Source of the DNA: Actinomadura darangshiensis
GTDB taxonomy: Bacteria > Actinomycetota > Actinomycetes > Streptosporangiales > Streptosporangiaceae
Length of the DNA: 64,000 bases
Direction: 5' to 3'
NCBI RefSeq assembly: GCF_004349235.1
Contig: NZ_SMKY01000003.1
Coordinates: forward strand, 29,037-93,036
The position numbers and the translations under genes were made by a program. Each line of letters begins with the position of its first letter. Position 1 is the stretch's first letter. Below the pieces are notes generated by a model. The model ran no database searches. It saw only the letters and a program-made list of their open reading frames with translations, and was not told the DNA's origin. This document shows, one piece after another, positions 6,476-15,838 of the stretch.

Positions 6476-8299
6476 TCAGGTCCGCTTCGGGGACGGGCCG
6501 CTGGGCAGCAGCTTGGCGATCTCCGGCTTCAGCAGCGGGCGGATGCTCGCGTAGGGCGCGCCGAAGTTGACGTTGCCGCAGCCGTCGCTGCCGCCGGCGA
6601 GGTAGGCCAGCCGGAACTCGGTGGGGGTGAAGAACGCGCTCAGGAACGGCGGGTCTTCGTCCTGGCCCGCGGCGTCCGTCTGCTTGCGGGGGGAGAAGTC
6701 GGACGGCTCGAACCCGTCCCTGCCGCGGTTGCAGTCCTCCCACCAGTGCTCCCGCCAGGGTTCGCGCTGCCCGACCAGCGACCGCAGCCGGCGGATCCCA
6801 GCGGCGGTGAGCGTCTGCGGCAGGAAGACGTCGGCGGCGGTGAGCCGCTTGCCGGTGCGCAGGTCGACGGTGACGGTCTCGCCGCCGGGCGACCCGTCGG
6901 CCTGCTGGCAGTTGTCGGTGATCTGGAAGTAGCGGACCGACACGAGCCGGGGGCCGCGGATCCCGAGCGTCGTCTCCGTGCCGATCTTCACCGGCTTGCC
7001 CTTGCAGCCGTAGTTGAGCGCGGTCGCCCGCGACATCGCGATCAGGCGGTCCAGGGGGCCGCGCAGCTCCTTGTTGATCCGGTTCTGCAGGGCGGCGTCC
7101 TTCAGCCCGCTGACCTTCGGGTACTGCGCGTTCTGGACGATGATCTCGGGGTTGGCGAGGGTCTGGTTGTCGGCGACCAGGGTCACGGCCGCCACGGGGT
7201 CCGCCGCCGGCGGCGGTTCCTTGTGGTCCTGCACCGCGTAGACGGCGCCGCCCGCCGTGGCGGCGACCACGGCGGCGCCCGCGGCGGCCATCGTGCCCTT
7301 GCCGGCCGCGGTGGCGAGGAAGCCCTTGCTCACGGCGGTACCGGCGGTGCCGGCGCTCGTCCCGGCACTGCCGGAGCCGGCCGCGCTCGCCGCGCCCGCG
7401 GTGGTCGCGCCGGCCGTGGCGGACGCCCCCGGCGCGGCGGCGAGCGCGGCGAGCGGGAACAGCGCGGCCAGCGCGACCGCGGCGGCGGCCAGCGCGCGGA
7501 CGCCGCGCTGCTCCCAGTCGCTCCCGTACGCGGCGGTGGCGGTGGATTCGAGCCAGGTCACGAACGCCGCCGCGCCCGGCGGCCGCTCCCCCGGCTCCTT
7601 CGCCATCCCGTGCAGGACGAGCTGCCGCAGCGGCTCGGGCACGTCCTGCACGTCGACCTGCTCGGTCAGGTGCTTGTTCATCAGCGCGACCTGCTCGGAC
7701 GCGGTGAACGGCCGCCGTCCGGTGACGCACTCCAGGAAGACGCAGGTCGCGGCGTACACGTCGGTGGCGGGGGTGGAGGGGTCGCCGCGCCACTGCTCCG
7801 GCGCCATGTACACGGGCGTCCCCGCGCGCGAGCCGTCGCCGGAGAGGACGGCGACGCCGAAGTCGACGAGCTTGCTGAGCCCGTCGGACCGCACCACGAC
7901 GTTCGCCGGCTTGTAGTCGCGGTGGACGACGCCGACGGCGTGCGCGGCCGCGAGGCCGAGCAGCGAGCCCTTGAGGACGAGCAGCGCCGCCTCCGGGGCC
8001 AGCGCCCCGTGCTCGCTCAGCACCTCCTTGAGCGACACGCCGTCGACAGCCTCCATCACGATCGCGGCGCCCTGCTCGCTCTCCACGAACCGGAAGAGGC
8101 GCGCGACGTACGGGCTGGTCAGCCTGCCGAGCATCTGCGCCTCGGCGCGCAGGCCGGCGATCGCGCCGGTGTCGGCCGCGGCCAGATACTTGATCGCGAC
8201 CGGGGTCGCGGAGTCGGCGTGCCGGGCCAGGACGACCCGTCCCTGCGCGCCGCGCCCGAGCTCGCGCTCCTCGGTGAATCCTGTGAGCCGCCAGTCCAT
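6476..8299 (-). CDS. Transmembrane Ser/Thr protein kinase with extracellular DUF3298-like domain
   Basis: About 607 residues from ATG 8299 (GGGAGCGCGGG upstream). Residues 1-260 are an Hanks-type kinase: GRGAQGRV glycine loop, AIKYLA lysine, HRDYKPANV catalytic loop, VDFGVAV and APEQWRGD. The catalytic loop has Tyr where most kinases have Val/Ile/Leu. An Ala/Gly-rich segment (~285-395) holds one or two membrane helices (VRALAAAAVALAALF, AAAGAAVVAATAGG). The outer part (~400-607) contains VTVDLRTGKRLTAADVF, the signature of RsiV/PdaC-like DUF3298-type domains, and paired cysteines. It probably senses an envelope signal and phosphorylates cytoplasmic proteins. It is divergent from the oxygenase cassette. 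Confidence 0.87.
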   Translation of the reverse strand: MDWRLTGFTEERELGRGAQGRVVLARHADSATPVAIKYLAAADTGAIAGLRAEAQMLGRLTSPYVARLFRFVESEQGAAIVMEAVDGVSLKEVLSEHGALAPEAALLVLKGSLLGLAAAHAVGVVHRDYKPANVVVRSDGLSKLVDFGVAVLSGDGSRAGTPVYMAPEQWRGDPSTPATDVYAATCVFLECVTGRRPFTASEQVALMNKHLTEQVDVQDVPEPLRQLVLHGMAKEPGERPPGAAAFVTWLESTATAAYGSDWEQRGVRALAAAAVALAALFPLAALAAAPGASATAGATTAGAASAAGSGSAGTSAGTAGTAVSKGFLATAAGKGTMAAAGAAVVAATAGGAVYAVQDHKEPPPAADPVAAVTLVADNQTLANPEIIVQNAQYPKVSGLKDAALQNRINKELRGPLDRLIAMSRATALNYGCKGKPVKIGTETTLGIRGPRLVSVRYFQITDNCQQADGSPGGETVTVDLRTGKRLTAADVFLPQTLTAAGIRRLRSLVGQREPWREHWWEDCNRGRDGFEPSDFSPRKQTDAAGQDEDPPFLSAFFTPTEFRLAYLAGGSDGCGNVNFGAPYASIRPLLKPEIAKLLPSGPSPKRT

Positions 8300-8594
8300 C
8301 CCGCGCTCCCGCCTCTGCTCGATCTGCCGTGATGAGTGACGCCTCCGCGTACCCAAAGGTTCGCGGAAAGTGCGGCCGATCGCCATGCCGGCGCGGCGCG
8401 GCGGGCCCCGGCGGGCGGACGGTGAGATGGGACACACCGCCGCCGCCGGGCCCGCGAGCCCGGGAACGTTCGAAGGCACAGGTCACGGGCCGGGCTTATC
8501 GTTTTCTGACAAACGGCGCAGAAAAGCGCAGCCATGAATTCGCGGAAGGAATGTGCTAAAACCCGTCAGGGGTTCGCGACGCGAAAGGATCTTC

Positions 8595-9458
8595 ATGGGT
8601 GCCGCGGAGGCTCTCGGACAGGTGATCGACACGGAGCGCTATCCGCTGGCCGCGGCGGGCGGCGCCGGGTGGGACGCCGTCGTTTCCCGCACCCGCGCGG
8701 AACTGGCGAAAACGGGGTGCTGCGTGCTGCCCGACTTCATTCGCCCCGCATTGCAGGACGCGCTCCGCGCGGAATGCGCGGCGATCGCACCGCGCGCCCA
8801 TTACGACGTCGAAACGGTGAACGCCTACAACATCGACGTCGGCACCCCATTGCCGGACGGCCATCCGGGGCGCATCACCGTCCGGCGGGGCAACGCGTTC
8901 GTCGCCCGCGACCGCATCCCCGCGGACTCCATCGTCCACCGGCTCTATTCGAGCGGGCTCTTCCAGCGGTTCGTGGCGGACTGCTTCGGGCTCCCGCGGG
9001 TGCACGAGCTGGCCGACCCGCTGTCGGGGCTGTGCCTCAACGTCGTCAACCCGGGGATGGAGCATCCCTGGCATTTCGACACCAACGAGTTCACCGTCAG
9101 CCTGCTGACGCAGGAGCCGACGGGCGGCGGCGGCTTCGAGTACTGCCCGGGCATCAGGTCGGCGGGGGCGGAGAACTTCGCCGACGTCCGCCGGGTGCTG
9201 ACCGGGCGCGGCGGCGACCTCGTCCGCCGGCTCGCGCTGCGCCCCGGCGACCTGCAGCTGTTCAAGGGACGGTACTCGCTGCACCGGGTCGCCGCGGTGC
9301 GCGGGGACACGGCGCGGCACACGGCGATCCTCGCCTACAGCGAGCGCCCGGGGGTCGTCGGCAGCGTCGCGCGCACGAGGCAGCTCTTCGGCCGCGTCCT
9401 GCCCGAGCACCTCGCGGCGGCGGGCGGCGCCGTCCGGGTCGACCGGCTGCTGGACTAG
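8595..9458 (+). CDS. HalD/BesD-family Fe(II)/2-oxoglutarate oxygenase, predicted hydroxylase
   Basis: A 287-residue protein from ATG 8595 with AAAGGAT eight bases before. It follows the HalD/BesD pattern closely: HPWHFDTNEF near residue 160, RLALRPGDLQLFKGRYSLHR near 220, RHTAILAYSERPG and TRQLFGRVLPEH at the end. The first metal triad is His-Phe-Asp. Radical halogenases of this family replace the Asp with Gly, so this member should hydroxylate, not chlorinate. Characterised relatives act on free amino acids, notably lysine. It leads a three-gene cassette (nine bases to the methyltransferase, then an acyltransferase), which suggests a modified amino-acid product (inference). Confidence 0.85.
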   Translation: MGAAEALGQVIDTERYPLAAAGGAGWDAVVSRTRAELAKTGCCVLPDFIRPALQDALRAECAAIAPRAHYDVETVNAYNIDVGTPLPDGHPGRITVRRGNAFVARDRIPADSIVHRLYSSGLFQRFVADCFGLPRVHELADPLSGLCLNVVNPGMEHPWHFDTNEFTVSLLTQEPTGGGGFEYCPGIRSAGAENFADVRRVLTGRGGDLVRRLALRPGDLQLFKGRYSLHRVAAVRGDTARHTAILAYSERPGVVGSVARTRQLFGRVLPEHLAAAGGAVRVDRLLD

Positions 9459-9466
9459 GAGGCCCC

Positions 9467-10276
9467 GTGCGCACGGACACGACAGGGAAGATCTCGCTCG
9501 ACCACATCTACACCCGGCCCGACCCCCGCGCCTACTTCGGCACCCTGCGCGACCTCGACTACCACATCCCGGAACTGGCCAAACCGCACTTCCTGCGGCT
9601 CATCGCCGAATACCGGGAGGCGCACCGGGCGCCGGACGTGGCCGTTCTGGACATCGGCTGCTCCTACGGCATCAATGCGGCCCTGCTGAAATACGGGGTC
9701 ACCATGGACGAGCTGTACGATCGCTACGGCGGTCCGGATGCCGACGGGCACACGCGCGACACGCTGCTGGCCCGAGACCGGGAGTTGGTCCGTTCCCGTG
9801 AACCCGCGAACCGCACGCGTTTCCTTGGCCTGGACGCCTCGGCGAACGCCCTTTCCTACGCGCTCGAAGCCGGTTTCCTCGACGGCGCCGTCCACGCCGA
9901 TCTGGAGAACCGGGATCCGACCGCCCAACAGCGCGCGCAACTCGCCGGAACCGACCTCGTCATCTCGACGGGCTGTCTCGGGTACGTCACCGAGCGCACC
10001 ATTTCCCGAGTCCTCGGCGCGCACGGCGAACGGCGGCCGTGGATGGCGCATTTCGTCCTGCGCATGTTCCCGTTCGACCCCATCGCCGACACGCTCGCCG
10101 CCGCCGGGTACGAGACCGTCCGCCGCGGCGGCCCCGTCCGGCAGCGCCGGTTCGCGACCCCGGAAGAGCAGGCGCTCGTCCTGGACCGGCTCTCCGGCGT
10201 GGGCGTCGACCCGGCCGGTCTGGAGACCGGCGGCTGGTTCTACGCGCAGCTCTACATCTCCAAGCCCCGCGGCTGA
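9467..10276 (+). CDS. Class I SAM-dependent methyltransferase
   Basis: A 269-residue protein from GTG 9467, with AGGAGG directly after the oxygenase stop. The N-terminus LDHIYTRPDPRAYFG precedes the SAM-binding motif VLDIGCSYGINAALL near residue 63; FLGLDASANAL is the acidic-loop strand and VISTGCLGYVT the post-motif strand. The protein belongs to a set of uncharacterised actinobacterial methyltransferases. Its position between a lysine-oxygenase-like gene and a carnitine-acyltransferase-like gene makes an amine (N-) substrate attractive, but that is inference. Cytoplasmic. Confidence 0.82.
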   Translation: MRTDTTGKISLDHIYTRPDPRAYFGTLRDLDYHIPELAKPHFLRLIAEYREAHRAPDVAVLDIGCSYGINAALLKYGVTMDELYDRYGGPDADGHTRDTLLARDRELVRSREPANRTRFLGLDASANALSYALEAGFLDGAVHADLENRDPTAQQRAQLAGTDLVISTGCLGYVTERTISRVLGAHGERRPWMAHFVLRMFPFDPIADTLAAAGYETVRRGGPVRQRRFATPEEQALVLDRLSGVGVDPAGLETGGWFYAQLYISKPRG

Positions 10277-10311
10277 CACCCCGAGCGGCCGACACCGAAC
10301 ACGAGGAACGA

Positions 10312-12105
10312 ATGAACGACAGTGCTGACCTCTCCGCTCGCACCTTCGGGAACGAGGAGCGCCTGCCGCGGGTGCCGCTGCCCACCCTGGACGCGACCTG
10401 CGAGCGGTTCATGGAGTGGTGCGGGCCGCTGCTGTCCGATGGCGAGCGGGCCCGGACGGAGTCGGCGCTGGCCGGGTTCCTGCGTCCGGACGGGCCGGGC
10501 CGCAAGCTGCACGCCGCGCTCGAACGCTACGACGCGAGCGAGGGCGTGCACAGCTGGCTGGACACGTTCTGGCCGTACCGCTACCTCGGCCGCCGCGACC
10601 GGATCGCACTGAACGCGAACTTCTTCTTCCTGTTCAAGGACTCGCAGGAGGGGCAGATCGAGCGCGCGGCCGGGCTCATCGCCGGGGCGCTGGACTACAA
10701 GCTGCGGCTGGACCGGGAGGAGATCCCGCCGGTCGTCCAGCGCGGCCGGCCGCTGTCGATGGTGCAGAACCGGTTCCTGTTCTCCGCCACGCGGATCCCC
10801 GGCGCGGAGCAGGACACGGTCCGCGCCCCCTACACCGACGAGCGGCCGGGCCCGTCGGACGCCCGCCACATCGTGGTGTTCTTCCGCGGCAACATGATCC
10901 GGATGGACGTGCTCGGCCCGGCCGGCCGGCCGCACTCGCTGGCGGAACTGGCGGCGGGCCTCGGCACGATCATGAAGGCGGAGGCGGCGGCGGAGCCGTC
11001 CGCCGGGCACCTCACCACCAAGGCCCGCGCCGAGTGGGCGGCGAGCCGCGAGGCGCTGCTCGCCCTCGGCAACGGCAAGGCGCTCGACGAGATCGAGACG
11101 GCGCTGTTCTGCGTGTGCCTGGAGGACTTCGCTCCCAAGAACACCCTCGACGCCTGCGACCACCTGCTCCACGGCGACAGCGGCAACCGCTGGTTCGACA
11201 AGGCCGTGTCCTTCATCGTGTTCGGCGACGGGACGGCCGGCATCAACGTGGAGCACTGCGGCCTGGACGGCACCACCATCCTGAGCTTCACCGACGCCCT
11301 GCTCGGCGCGCCGCCCGAGAAGCTGTCGCAGCGGTCGGGCGCCAAGTCGCAGGGCCTCCCGGTCGTCGAGGCGATCGAGTTCACCCTGGACGACGCGGCG
11401 CGCCGCGACATCGAGGAGGCGGCGGCCTCCTTCGCCGCCTACGGGGCCGCGACCGCCACGGCCACCGTGTCGTTCGGCGGCTTCGGCACCGACCACATCA
11501 AACGGCTGAAGATGTCGCCGGACGCGTTCGTCCAGATGGCCTACCAGCTCGCCCACAAGCGCGCGAAGGGCCATGTCGGCGCCACCTACGAGTCGATCGC
11601 GACCCGCCAGTACCGGCACGGGCGCACCGAGGCGATGCGGGTCGTCACTCCCGAGGTGGTGCGCTTCGCCGAGGTCATGGACGATCCCACGGCCGGGACC
11701 GTGCTCCGCCGGGACGCCTTCCGCGCCGCCGCCGACGCCCACGTCCGCCGCGCCAAGGAGTGCCAGGCAGGGCAGGCGCCCGAGCAGCACCTCTGGGAGC
11801 TGCAGCTGATCCAGCGGCGGCGCGGCGAGGAGCTGGGCGTCACCGAGCCGCTGCCGCTGTTCGAGACGCCGGGCTGGCTCACCATGCGGGACGACTATCT
11901 GAGCACCAGCTCGGCGCCGTCGGTCAACATCCAGTACTTCGGCTTCGGCTCGACGAGCGAGCAGTGCATCGGCATCGCCTACGTCCTGCTGCCGGACCGC
12001 CTCAACGTGTACCTGAGCACCCCGCGGCCGGTCGCGGACGCGATGCTGGGGTTCGCCGGGAAGCTCCGCGAGGCCGTCCAGGAGCTGCGGGACCTGCTGG
12101 CATGA
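10312..12105 (+). CDS. Choline/carnitine O-acyltransferase family protein
   Basis: A 597-residue protein from ATG 10312 (GAGGAACGA upstream), the full length of carnitine acetyltransferases. Seen in order: LPRVPLPTLDATCERF near residue 20, NRFLFSATRIPG near 145, GNGKALDEIETALF near 255, the catalytic His in NVEHCGLDGTT near 312, YESIATRQYRHGRTE near 425, LSTSSAPS near 530 and a GFGSTSEQCIGIAY strand. The family moves acyl groups between CoA and the hydroxyl of a quaternary amino alcohol. Such enzymes are typical of eukaryotes and rarer in bacteria. It is the third gene of the oxygenase-methyltransferase cassette, which would fit acylation of a hydroxylated, methylated amino acid. Confidence 0.9.
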   Translation: MNDSADLSARTFGNEERLPRVPLPTLDATCERFMEWCGPLLSDGERARTESALAGFLRPDGPGRKLHAALERYDASEGVHSWLDTFWPYRYLGRRDRIALNANFFFLFKDSQEGQIERAAGLIAGALDYKLRLDREEIPPVVQRGRPLSMVQNRFLFSATRIPGAEQDTVRAPYTDERPGPSDARHIVVFFRGNMIRMDVLGPAGRPHSLAELAAGLGTIMKAEAAAEPSAGHLTTKARAEWAASREALLALGNGKALDEIETALFCVCLEDFAPKNTLDACDHLLHGDSGNRWFDKAVSFIVFGDGTAGINVEHCGLDGTTILSFTDALLGAPPEKLSQRSGAKSQGLPVVEAIEFTLDDAARRDIEEAAASFAAYGAATATATVSFGGFGTDHIKRLKMSPDAFVQMAYQLAHKRAKGHVGATYESIATRQYRHGRTEAMRVVTPEVVRFAEVMDDPTAGTVLRRDAFRAAADAHVRRAKECQAGQAPEQHLWELQLIQRRRGEELGVTEPLPLFETPGWLTMRDDYLSTSSAPSVNIQYFGFGSTSEQCIGIAYVLLPDRLNVYLSTPRPVADAMLGFAGKLREAVQELRDLLA

Positions 12106-12121
12106 TCACCTGCCGGCGTGC

Positions 12122-12697
12122 TCACCGGCCGGGTCTGGCCGGCCGGTGGATCCGCCCGATCGGGTAGAGCCAGCGCCGCAGGGCGCGGCTGAGCGCGGGC
12201 ATGACGAGCAGGGTGAGCAGCGGGATCACGATGACGGGGAACGTCAGCGCCCGAAGCGGCAGCGGCCACGCCTTCGTTAGCGGCGTGACGAACGCCTGCA
12301 GGAGCAGGCTGAGCGGGTACACCGCGCAGAAGGTGACCACGATCATCTTCAGGTTGGACGGCGCCGGGACCGACTCCCCGGGCAGGTTGAACCACGTCTC
12401 CAGCCCGGTTGTGTCGCGGTAGTGCTCGTCGGCGATGCCGCGGACCCGGTCGATCCACTCCGCCCGCTCGGCGGAGTGCAGCCAGCGGTCGAGCAGCTCC
12501 TGGTCGGAGAAGTTCACCACCGTGTAGTACCGGTGCCGGGACCCCTCGGCGCGCAGCCAGGTGGCGCCCCGGTGCCCGGAGTACCGGGTCGCGACCTCGT
12601 GGAGCCCCTGCGCCCACTCCTCGAAGTCGCGCTCCCGGCCGGGCTTGACGTCCCAGGTGAACACGATCGTGACGGGCTCGGTCTCCGTTTCTCCCAT
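12122..12697 (-). CDS. Antibiotic biosynthesis monooxygenase (ABM) domain protein with C-terminal membrane helices
   Basis: A 191-residue protein. Residues 1-100 have the ABM/dimeric alpha-beta barrel pattern: VTIVFTWDVKPGRERDFEEW, GATWLRAEG, YYTVVNFSD, and WIDRV. Residues ~115-170 hold two hydrophobic segments (MIVVTFCAVYPLSLLLQAFV and FPVIVIPLLTLLVMPAL). Such two-helix ABM proteins are common in bacteria and have no firm function; the soluble relatives bind small hydrophobic compounds or haem. It converges on the acyltransferase, ending 16 bases away. Confidence 0.8.
   Translation of the reverse strand: MGETETEPVTIVFTWDVKPGRERDFEEWAQGLHEVATRYSGHRGATWLRAEGSRHRYYTVVNFSDQELLDRWLHSAERAEWIDRVRGIADEHYRDTTGLETWFNLPGESVPAPSNLKMIVVTFCAVYPLSLLLQAFVTPLTKAWPLPLRALTFPVIVIPLLTLLVMPALSRALRRWLYPIGRIHRPARPGR
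12123..12148. terminator. Bidirectional hairpin at the acyltransferase/ABM convergence
   Basis: CACCGGCCGG (12123-12132) pairs perfectly with CCGGCCGGTG (12139-12148) around a 6-base loop. It lies inside the last codons of the minus-strand ABM gene and 18 bases after the plus-strand acyltransferase stop, where it could stop transcripts from either side. Confidence 0.6.
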
Positions 12698-12744
12698 TCC
12701 GGAGATGTCACCCGTCCCGTCGCGTCCATGCGTGCGCGCGGCCG

Positions 12745-13995
12745 TCAGGTGATGGCGAGCGCCTCAGTGGGGCTGAGGCGGGACGCCCGGATCGCCGGAT
12801 ACAGGCCCGCGACCGCGCCGATGACCAGGGTCGCGGCGACGCCGCCCAGCACCGCCCAGGCCGGGATGACGGCCGGCCACCCCTGGTAGAGGGCGTAGAT
12901 GGTGGTCACGACCGTCCCGATGAGCGCGCCCCCTATCCCGCCGAGCGCCGACAGCAGCAGCGACTCGGCGAGGAACTGCGTGCGGATCTGGCCGCGGGTC
13001 GCGCCGAGGGACCGCCGCAGCCCGATCTCCGAGCGGCGCTCCAGCACCGAGATGACCATCGTGTTGGCGACCCCGACGCCGCCGACGAGCAGCGCCACCG
13101 CGCCGAGGCCGAGCAGCAGCCCGGTGAACGCCTCGCCCGCGGCCTTCTTCGCGGCGAGGGCGTCCGAGGGGCGGGACACCTCCACCTCGTTCGGCGCCTC
13201 CGGGTTCGCGGTCGCGCCCAGCACGCCGCGGACGTCCTCGACGCTCGCGTCCGCCGACCGGGTGTAGATCGTCGTCGGATGCCCGTCGAAGCCGAGCGCG
13301 GTCCGCGCGGCGGGCCAGCCGACCAGCGCGGCGGTGTCCAGCTCGGGCGCCAGCGCCGCCGGCTCCAGGATGCCGATCACGGTGAACCGGCGGCCGCCGA
13401 TGACCACCTGGACGTCCGGGGCGGCGTGCCCGATGCCGAGGCGTTCCGCGGCCGTCGCGCCGAGCACCGTCGCGGGGAAGCTCCCGGTCGCGGCGTTCAG
13501 CCACACCCCGTTGCTCAGCTCGGCCCCCGTCGCGGCGCGCAGGTCGGTGCGGGCGGCGTAGGTCGCGATCCCGTTCGTCTCCGTCTCGGGGATCTTGCCG
13601 GTGCGGTAGACCTTCGCGTCGCCCAGCAGCCCGATGGACGACACCTCCCGTACCGGCGCGATCCGCGCCACCATGGCCTCCGACTCCAGCGGCAGCTGCG
13701 CCTCCTCCCCGGTCAGCGTGCTGCCGGGCGAGACCGTCAGCAGGTTGGTGCCGAGCGCGGCGAGGGCCCGGTCCAGGTCGGCGCGCGACGACGACGACAC
13801 CCCGACGACGGCGACCATCGCGGCGATCCCGATCGCGATGCCGAGCGCGGACAGGAACGCCCGCATCGGACGCGTCCGCAGCCCGACCGCGCCGACCTTG
13901 ACGACGTCGGCCGGCCACATCCGGGCCGGTCTCAGGTGGGGGGACGACCCCCCGCTCCCCCCGGAACCGCGCGGACGCAGCGTACCGGCCGTCAT
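12745..13995 (-). CDS. MacB/FtsX-type ABC transporter permease
   Basis: A 416-residue membrane protein. A first helix near residue 45 ([19 protein letters not shown]) is followed by a large extracytoplasmic MacB_PCD domain (~70-270) and three C-terminal helices in an FtsX domain, which has the family signature [27 protein letters not shown] near residue 300 (read in parts) and ends [10 protein letters not shown]. It overlaps the ATPase by ATGA. With the ATPase, adaptor and lipoprotein it forms a MacAB-like mechanotransmission exporter, typically for peptides or lipids at the envelope. The cytoplasmic N-terminus contains an extra Gly/Ser stretch from a G-rich repeat at 13942-13970. Confidence 0.9.
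   Translation of the reverse strand: MTAGTLRPRGSGGSGGSSPHLRPARMWPADVVKVGAVGLRTRPMRAFLSALGIAIGIAAMVAVVGVSSSSRADLDRALAALGTNLLTVSPGSTLTGEEAQLPLESEAMVARIAPVREVSSIGLLGDAKVYRTGKIPETETNGIATYAARTDLRAATGAELSNGVWLNAATGSFPATVLGATAAERLGIGHAAPDVQVVIGGRRFTVIGILEPAALAPELDTAALVGWPAARTALGFDGHPTTIYTRSADASVEDVRGVLGATANPEAPNEVEVSRPSDALAAKKAAGEAFTGLLLGLGAVALLVGGVGVANTMVISVLERRSEIGLRRSLGATRGQIRTQFLAESLLLSALGGIGGALIGTVVTTIYALYQGWPAVIPAWAVLGGVAATLVIGAVAGLYPAIRASRLSPTEALAIT
13942..13970. repeat. 29-bp G-tract repeat inserted in coding sequence (copy 1)
   Basis: On the plus strand the copy reads GGACGACCCCCC, three variable bases, then CCCCCCGGAACCGC. A second copy at 42057-42085 differs only in the three middle bases. 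On the minus strand it encodes GSGGSGGSS in the permease N-terminus. The runs of six G on the coding strand could form a G-quadruplex. Confidence 0.75.
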
Positions 13996-14717
13996 CGCGC
14001 CGCCCCCGTGACGCGCGAGCCGTCCGGCGCGGAACCGTCCACCACCGTGTCGTCCACCACCGTGTCGTCCACGACGAGTCCGTCGCGCATCCGCACGTGC
14101 CGCGGCAGCCCCGCCGCGATCTCCCGGTCGTGCGTGATGATCACGACCGTGGTGCCCGCGGCGTGCAGCTCGCGGAGCAGCGCCATCACGCCCTCCCCGG
14201 ACGCCGAGTCGAGCGCGCCGGTCGGCTCGTCGGCGAGCAGCAGCGCGGGCTCCCCGGCGACCGCCCGCGCGATCGCGACCCGCTGCCGCTCGCCGCCGGA
14301 CAGCTCGTGCGGCTCGTGGTCCAGCCGGTGGCCGAGCCCGACCCGATCCAGCGCCGCCACCGCCCGCCGGCGCCGGGCCGCCGGACGCAGCCCGGAGTAC
14401 AGCAGGCCGTCCGCGACGTTGTCGACGGCCCTGGTCCCGGCCGCCAGGTGGAAGTGCTGGAACACGAACCCGATGCGGCTCGCGCGCAGCGCCGCCAGCT
14501 TGCTGTCCGGCAGCCGCCCGACGTCGTGCCCGTCGATGTGGATGTCGCCCGAGGTGGGGCGGTCCAGCGTGCCGAGCATGTTCAGCATGGTCGTCTTCCC
14601 CGAGCCGGACGGCCCGACGATCGCGACCAGCTCGCCCGCGCCGATGCGCAGCGACACCCCGGCGAGCGCGTGCACGCCCCCGGTGTAGGACTTCGTCACG
14701 TCCCGCAGCGTGATCAT
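13992..14717 (-). CDS. ABC transporter ATP-binding protein (MacB/LolD type)
   Basis: A 241-residue ATPase: Walker [10 protein letters not shown] near residue 35, Q-loop FVFQHF near 85, signature LSGGERQR near 139, Walker [13 protein letters not shown] near 158 and the switch His in IITHD. It matches the LolD/MacB subfamily in length. It overlaps the adaptor gene stop by ATGA upstream and the permease downstream. The C-terminal tail carries a 15-base tandem repeat (about 14039-14068) encoding VVDDT twice. It powers the adjoining permease. Confidence 0.93.
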   Translation of the reverse strand: MITLRDVTKSYTGGVHALAGVSLRIGAGELVAIVGPSGSGKTTMLNMLGTLDRPTSGDIHIDGHDVGRLPDSKLAALRASRIGFVFQHFHLAAGTRAVDNVADGLLYSGLRPAARRRRAVAALDRVGLGHRLDHEPHELSGGERQRVAIARAVAGEPALLLADEPTGALDSASGEGVMALLRELHAAGTTVVIITHDREIAAGLPRHVRMRDGLVVDDTVVDDTVVDGSAPDGSRVTGAAR

Positions 14718-15838
14718 TTCGGTACCCCCACGACCGTGCCCTGGGTGATCCCCGAGCCGGTGATCTCGACCTTCCCGTCCGCGAACAGGCCCGTCTTCAC
14801 CGGGACGAACCCGGACGTCGCGCCCTTGACGACCTCGACGCCGAAGCCGCCCTCGCTCAGCGCCACCAGCGCGGTGACCGGGACGGTCAGCACGTCCTTG
14901 TGCTCCCCGGCCGTGAACGTGACGTCCACCGAGGCGAGCGCGTAGCCGGCGGCGGCCTTCTTCGCCTTCGCGGCGTCGAGCCAGATGGTGACCTCGACCT
15001 TCGTCGTCGGGTCCTGGCCCTGCTCCGCCGGCTCGATCACCGTCGTGACCTCGTCGATCTCGGCGGTGACGGTCGTGTTCTCCGGCAGCGCCACCTCGAC
15101 GCGGGCGCCCTTCTTCGCCAGCCGCTGGTCGGCGGTGTCCAGCTCGACGGTGACGGCCTTGCCGGTGCCCGTGTAGGCGAGGATCTTCTTGCCCGGCGCG
15201 GCCGGTTCGCCGGGGTTGGCCGCGATGCTCTCGACCCGGACGGGGCCGTCCGCGAACGCGACCCGCCCGACGTCCACGACGCCGGTCTCCGCGACGCCGA
15301 TGTCGTCCTGCCATTCCTGGACGGCCGCCGCGGTGTCGGACGTGTACTCGTCGTCCACCGTGAAGCCGTCGTAGCCGAGCGCGGCGAGGTTCTTCTCGAA
15401 CCGCTCCACGTCAGAGCCCTCGGTGCCGGTCCGCAGCGGCCGGTAGGACGGCTTGGACCCGTACATCAGCACGACGGGGTCGCCGTCCACCTCGTACAGC
15501 GCGTGGCCGCGGGTGATCTCGTCGCCGCTCTCCGGAAGCCGGGTGATCGTGCCCTTGGCCTGGCTCGTCGCGGTCAGCGTCGGGCCGTAGCCGAGCTGCC
15601 CGTCCTCGGTCTGGCTGTCGGCCAGCGTCTGCTTCGCCACCTTGGTGGTGCTGGGCGGCAGGCCCGTCCCCCGGCCGCCGCCCGAGTCGCCGCCGCCGCC
15701 GAACGCCGCCACGGTCGCGACGCCGCCGGCGGCGACCACGGCGGCGACGGCCAGGGCGATCACCAGGCGCGGCCGGCGGCGGCGCGGCCGGGGCCGCTCC
15801 TCCTGCTCCGGCACGCGCTCCGCCGTGGTCTCGCCCAT
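14714..15838 (-). CDS. Membrane-fusion (HlyD-like) adaptor with peptidoglycan-binding domain
   Basis: A 374-residue protein with a cytoplasmic RPRRRRPR stretch, one signal-anchor helix ([17 protein letters not shown], ~residues 26-43) and an outer part. Residues ~120-190 contain a PG_binding_1-like segment ([17 protein letters not shown] ... TAAAVQEWQ). The remainder has barrel-sandwich strands ([28 protein letters not shown]) and a C-terminal beta-barrel ending GTVVGVPK. In Gram-positive MacAB-like systems this protein links the transporter to the wall. It overlaps the ATPase (ATGA) and the preceding lipoprotein by one base. Confidence 0.87.
   Translation of the reverse strand: MGETTAERVPEQEERPRPRRRRPRLVIALAVAAVVAAGGVATVAAFGGGGDSGGGRGTGLPPSTTKVAKQTLADSQTEDGQLGYGPTLTATSQAKGTITRLPESGDEITRGHALYEVDGDPVVLMYGSKPSYRPLRTGTEGSDVERFEKNLAALGYDGFTVDDEYTSDTAAAVQEWQDDIGVAETGVVDVGRVAFADGPVRVESIAANPGEPAAPGKKILAYTGTGKAVTVELDTADQRLAKKGARVEVALPENTTVTAEIDEVTTVIEPAEQGQDPTTKVEVTIWLDAAKAKKAAAGYALASVDVTFTAGEHKDVLTVPVTALVALSEGGFGVEVVKGATSGFVPVKTGLFADGKVEITGSGITQGTVVGVPK

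Noticed and set aside
8595..9458. Radical halogenase activity for the HalD/BesD relative
   Set aside because: The metal motif is His-Phe-Asp; halogenases of the family have Gly in the third position.
8534..10276. Single long frame joining the oxygenase region with the methyltransferase
   Set aside because: Only the part after GTG 9467 carries methyltransferase motifs; the oxygenase is read in another frame with its own start, stop and catalytic residues.
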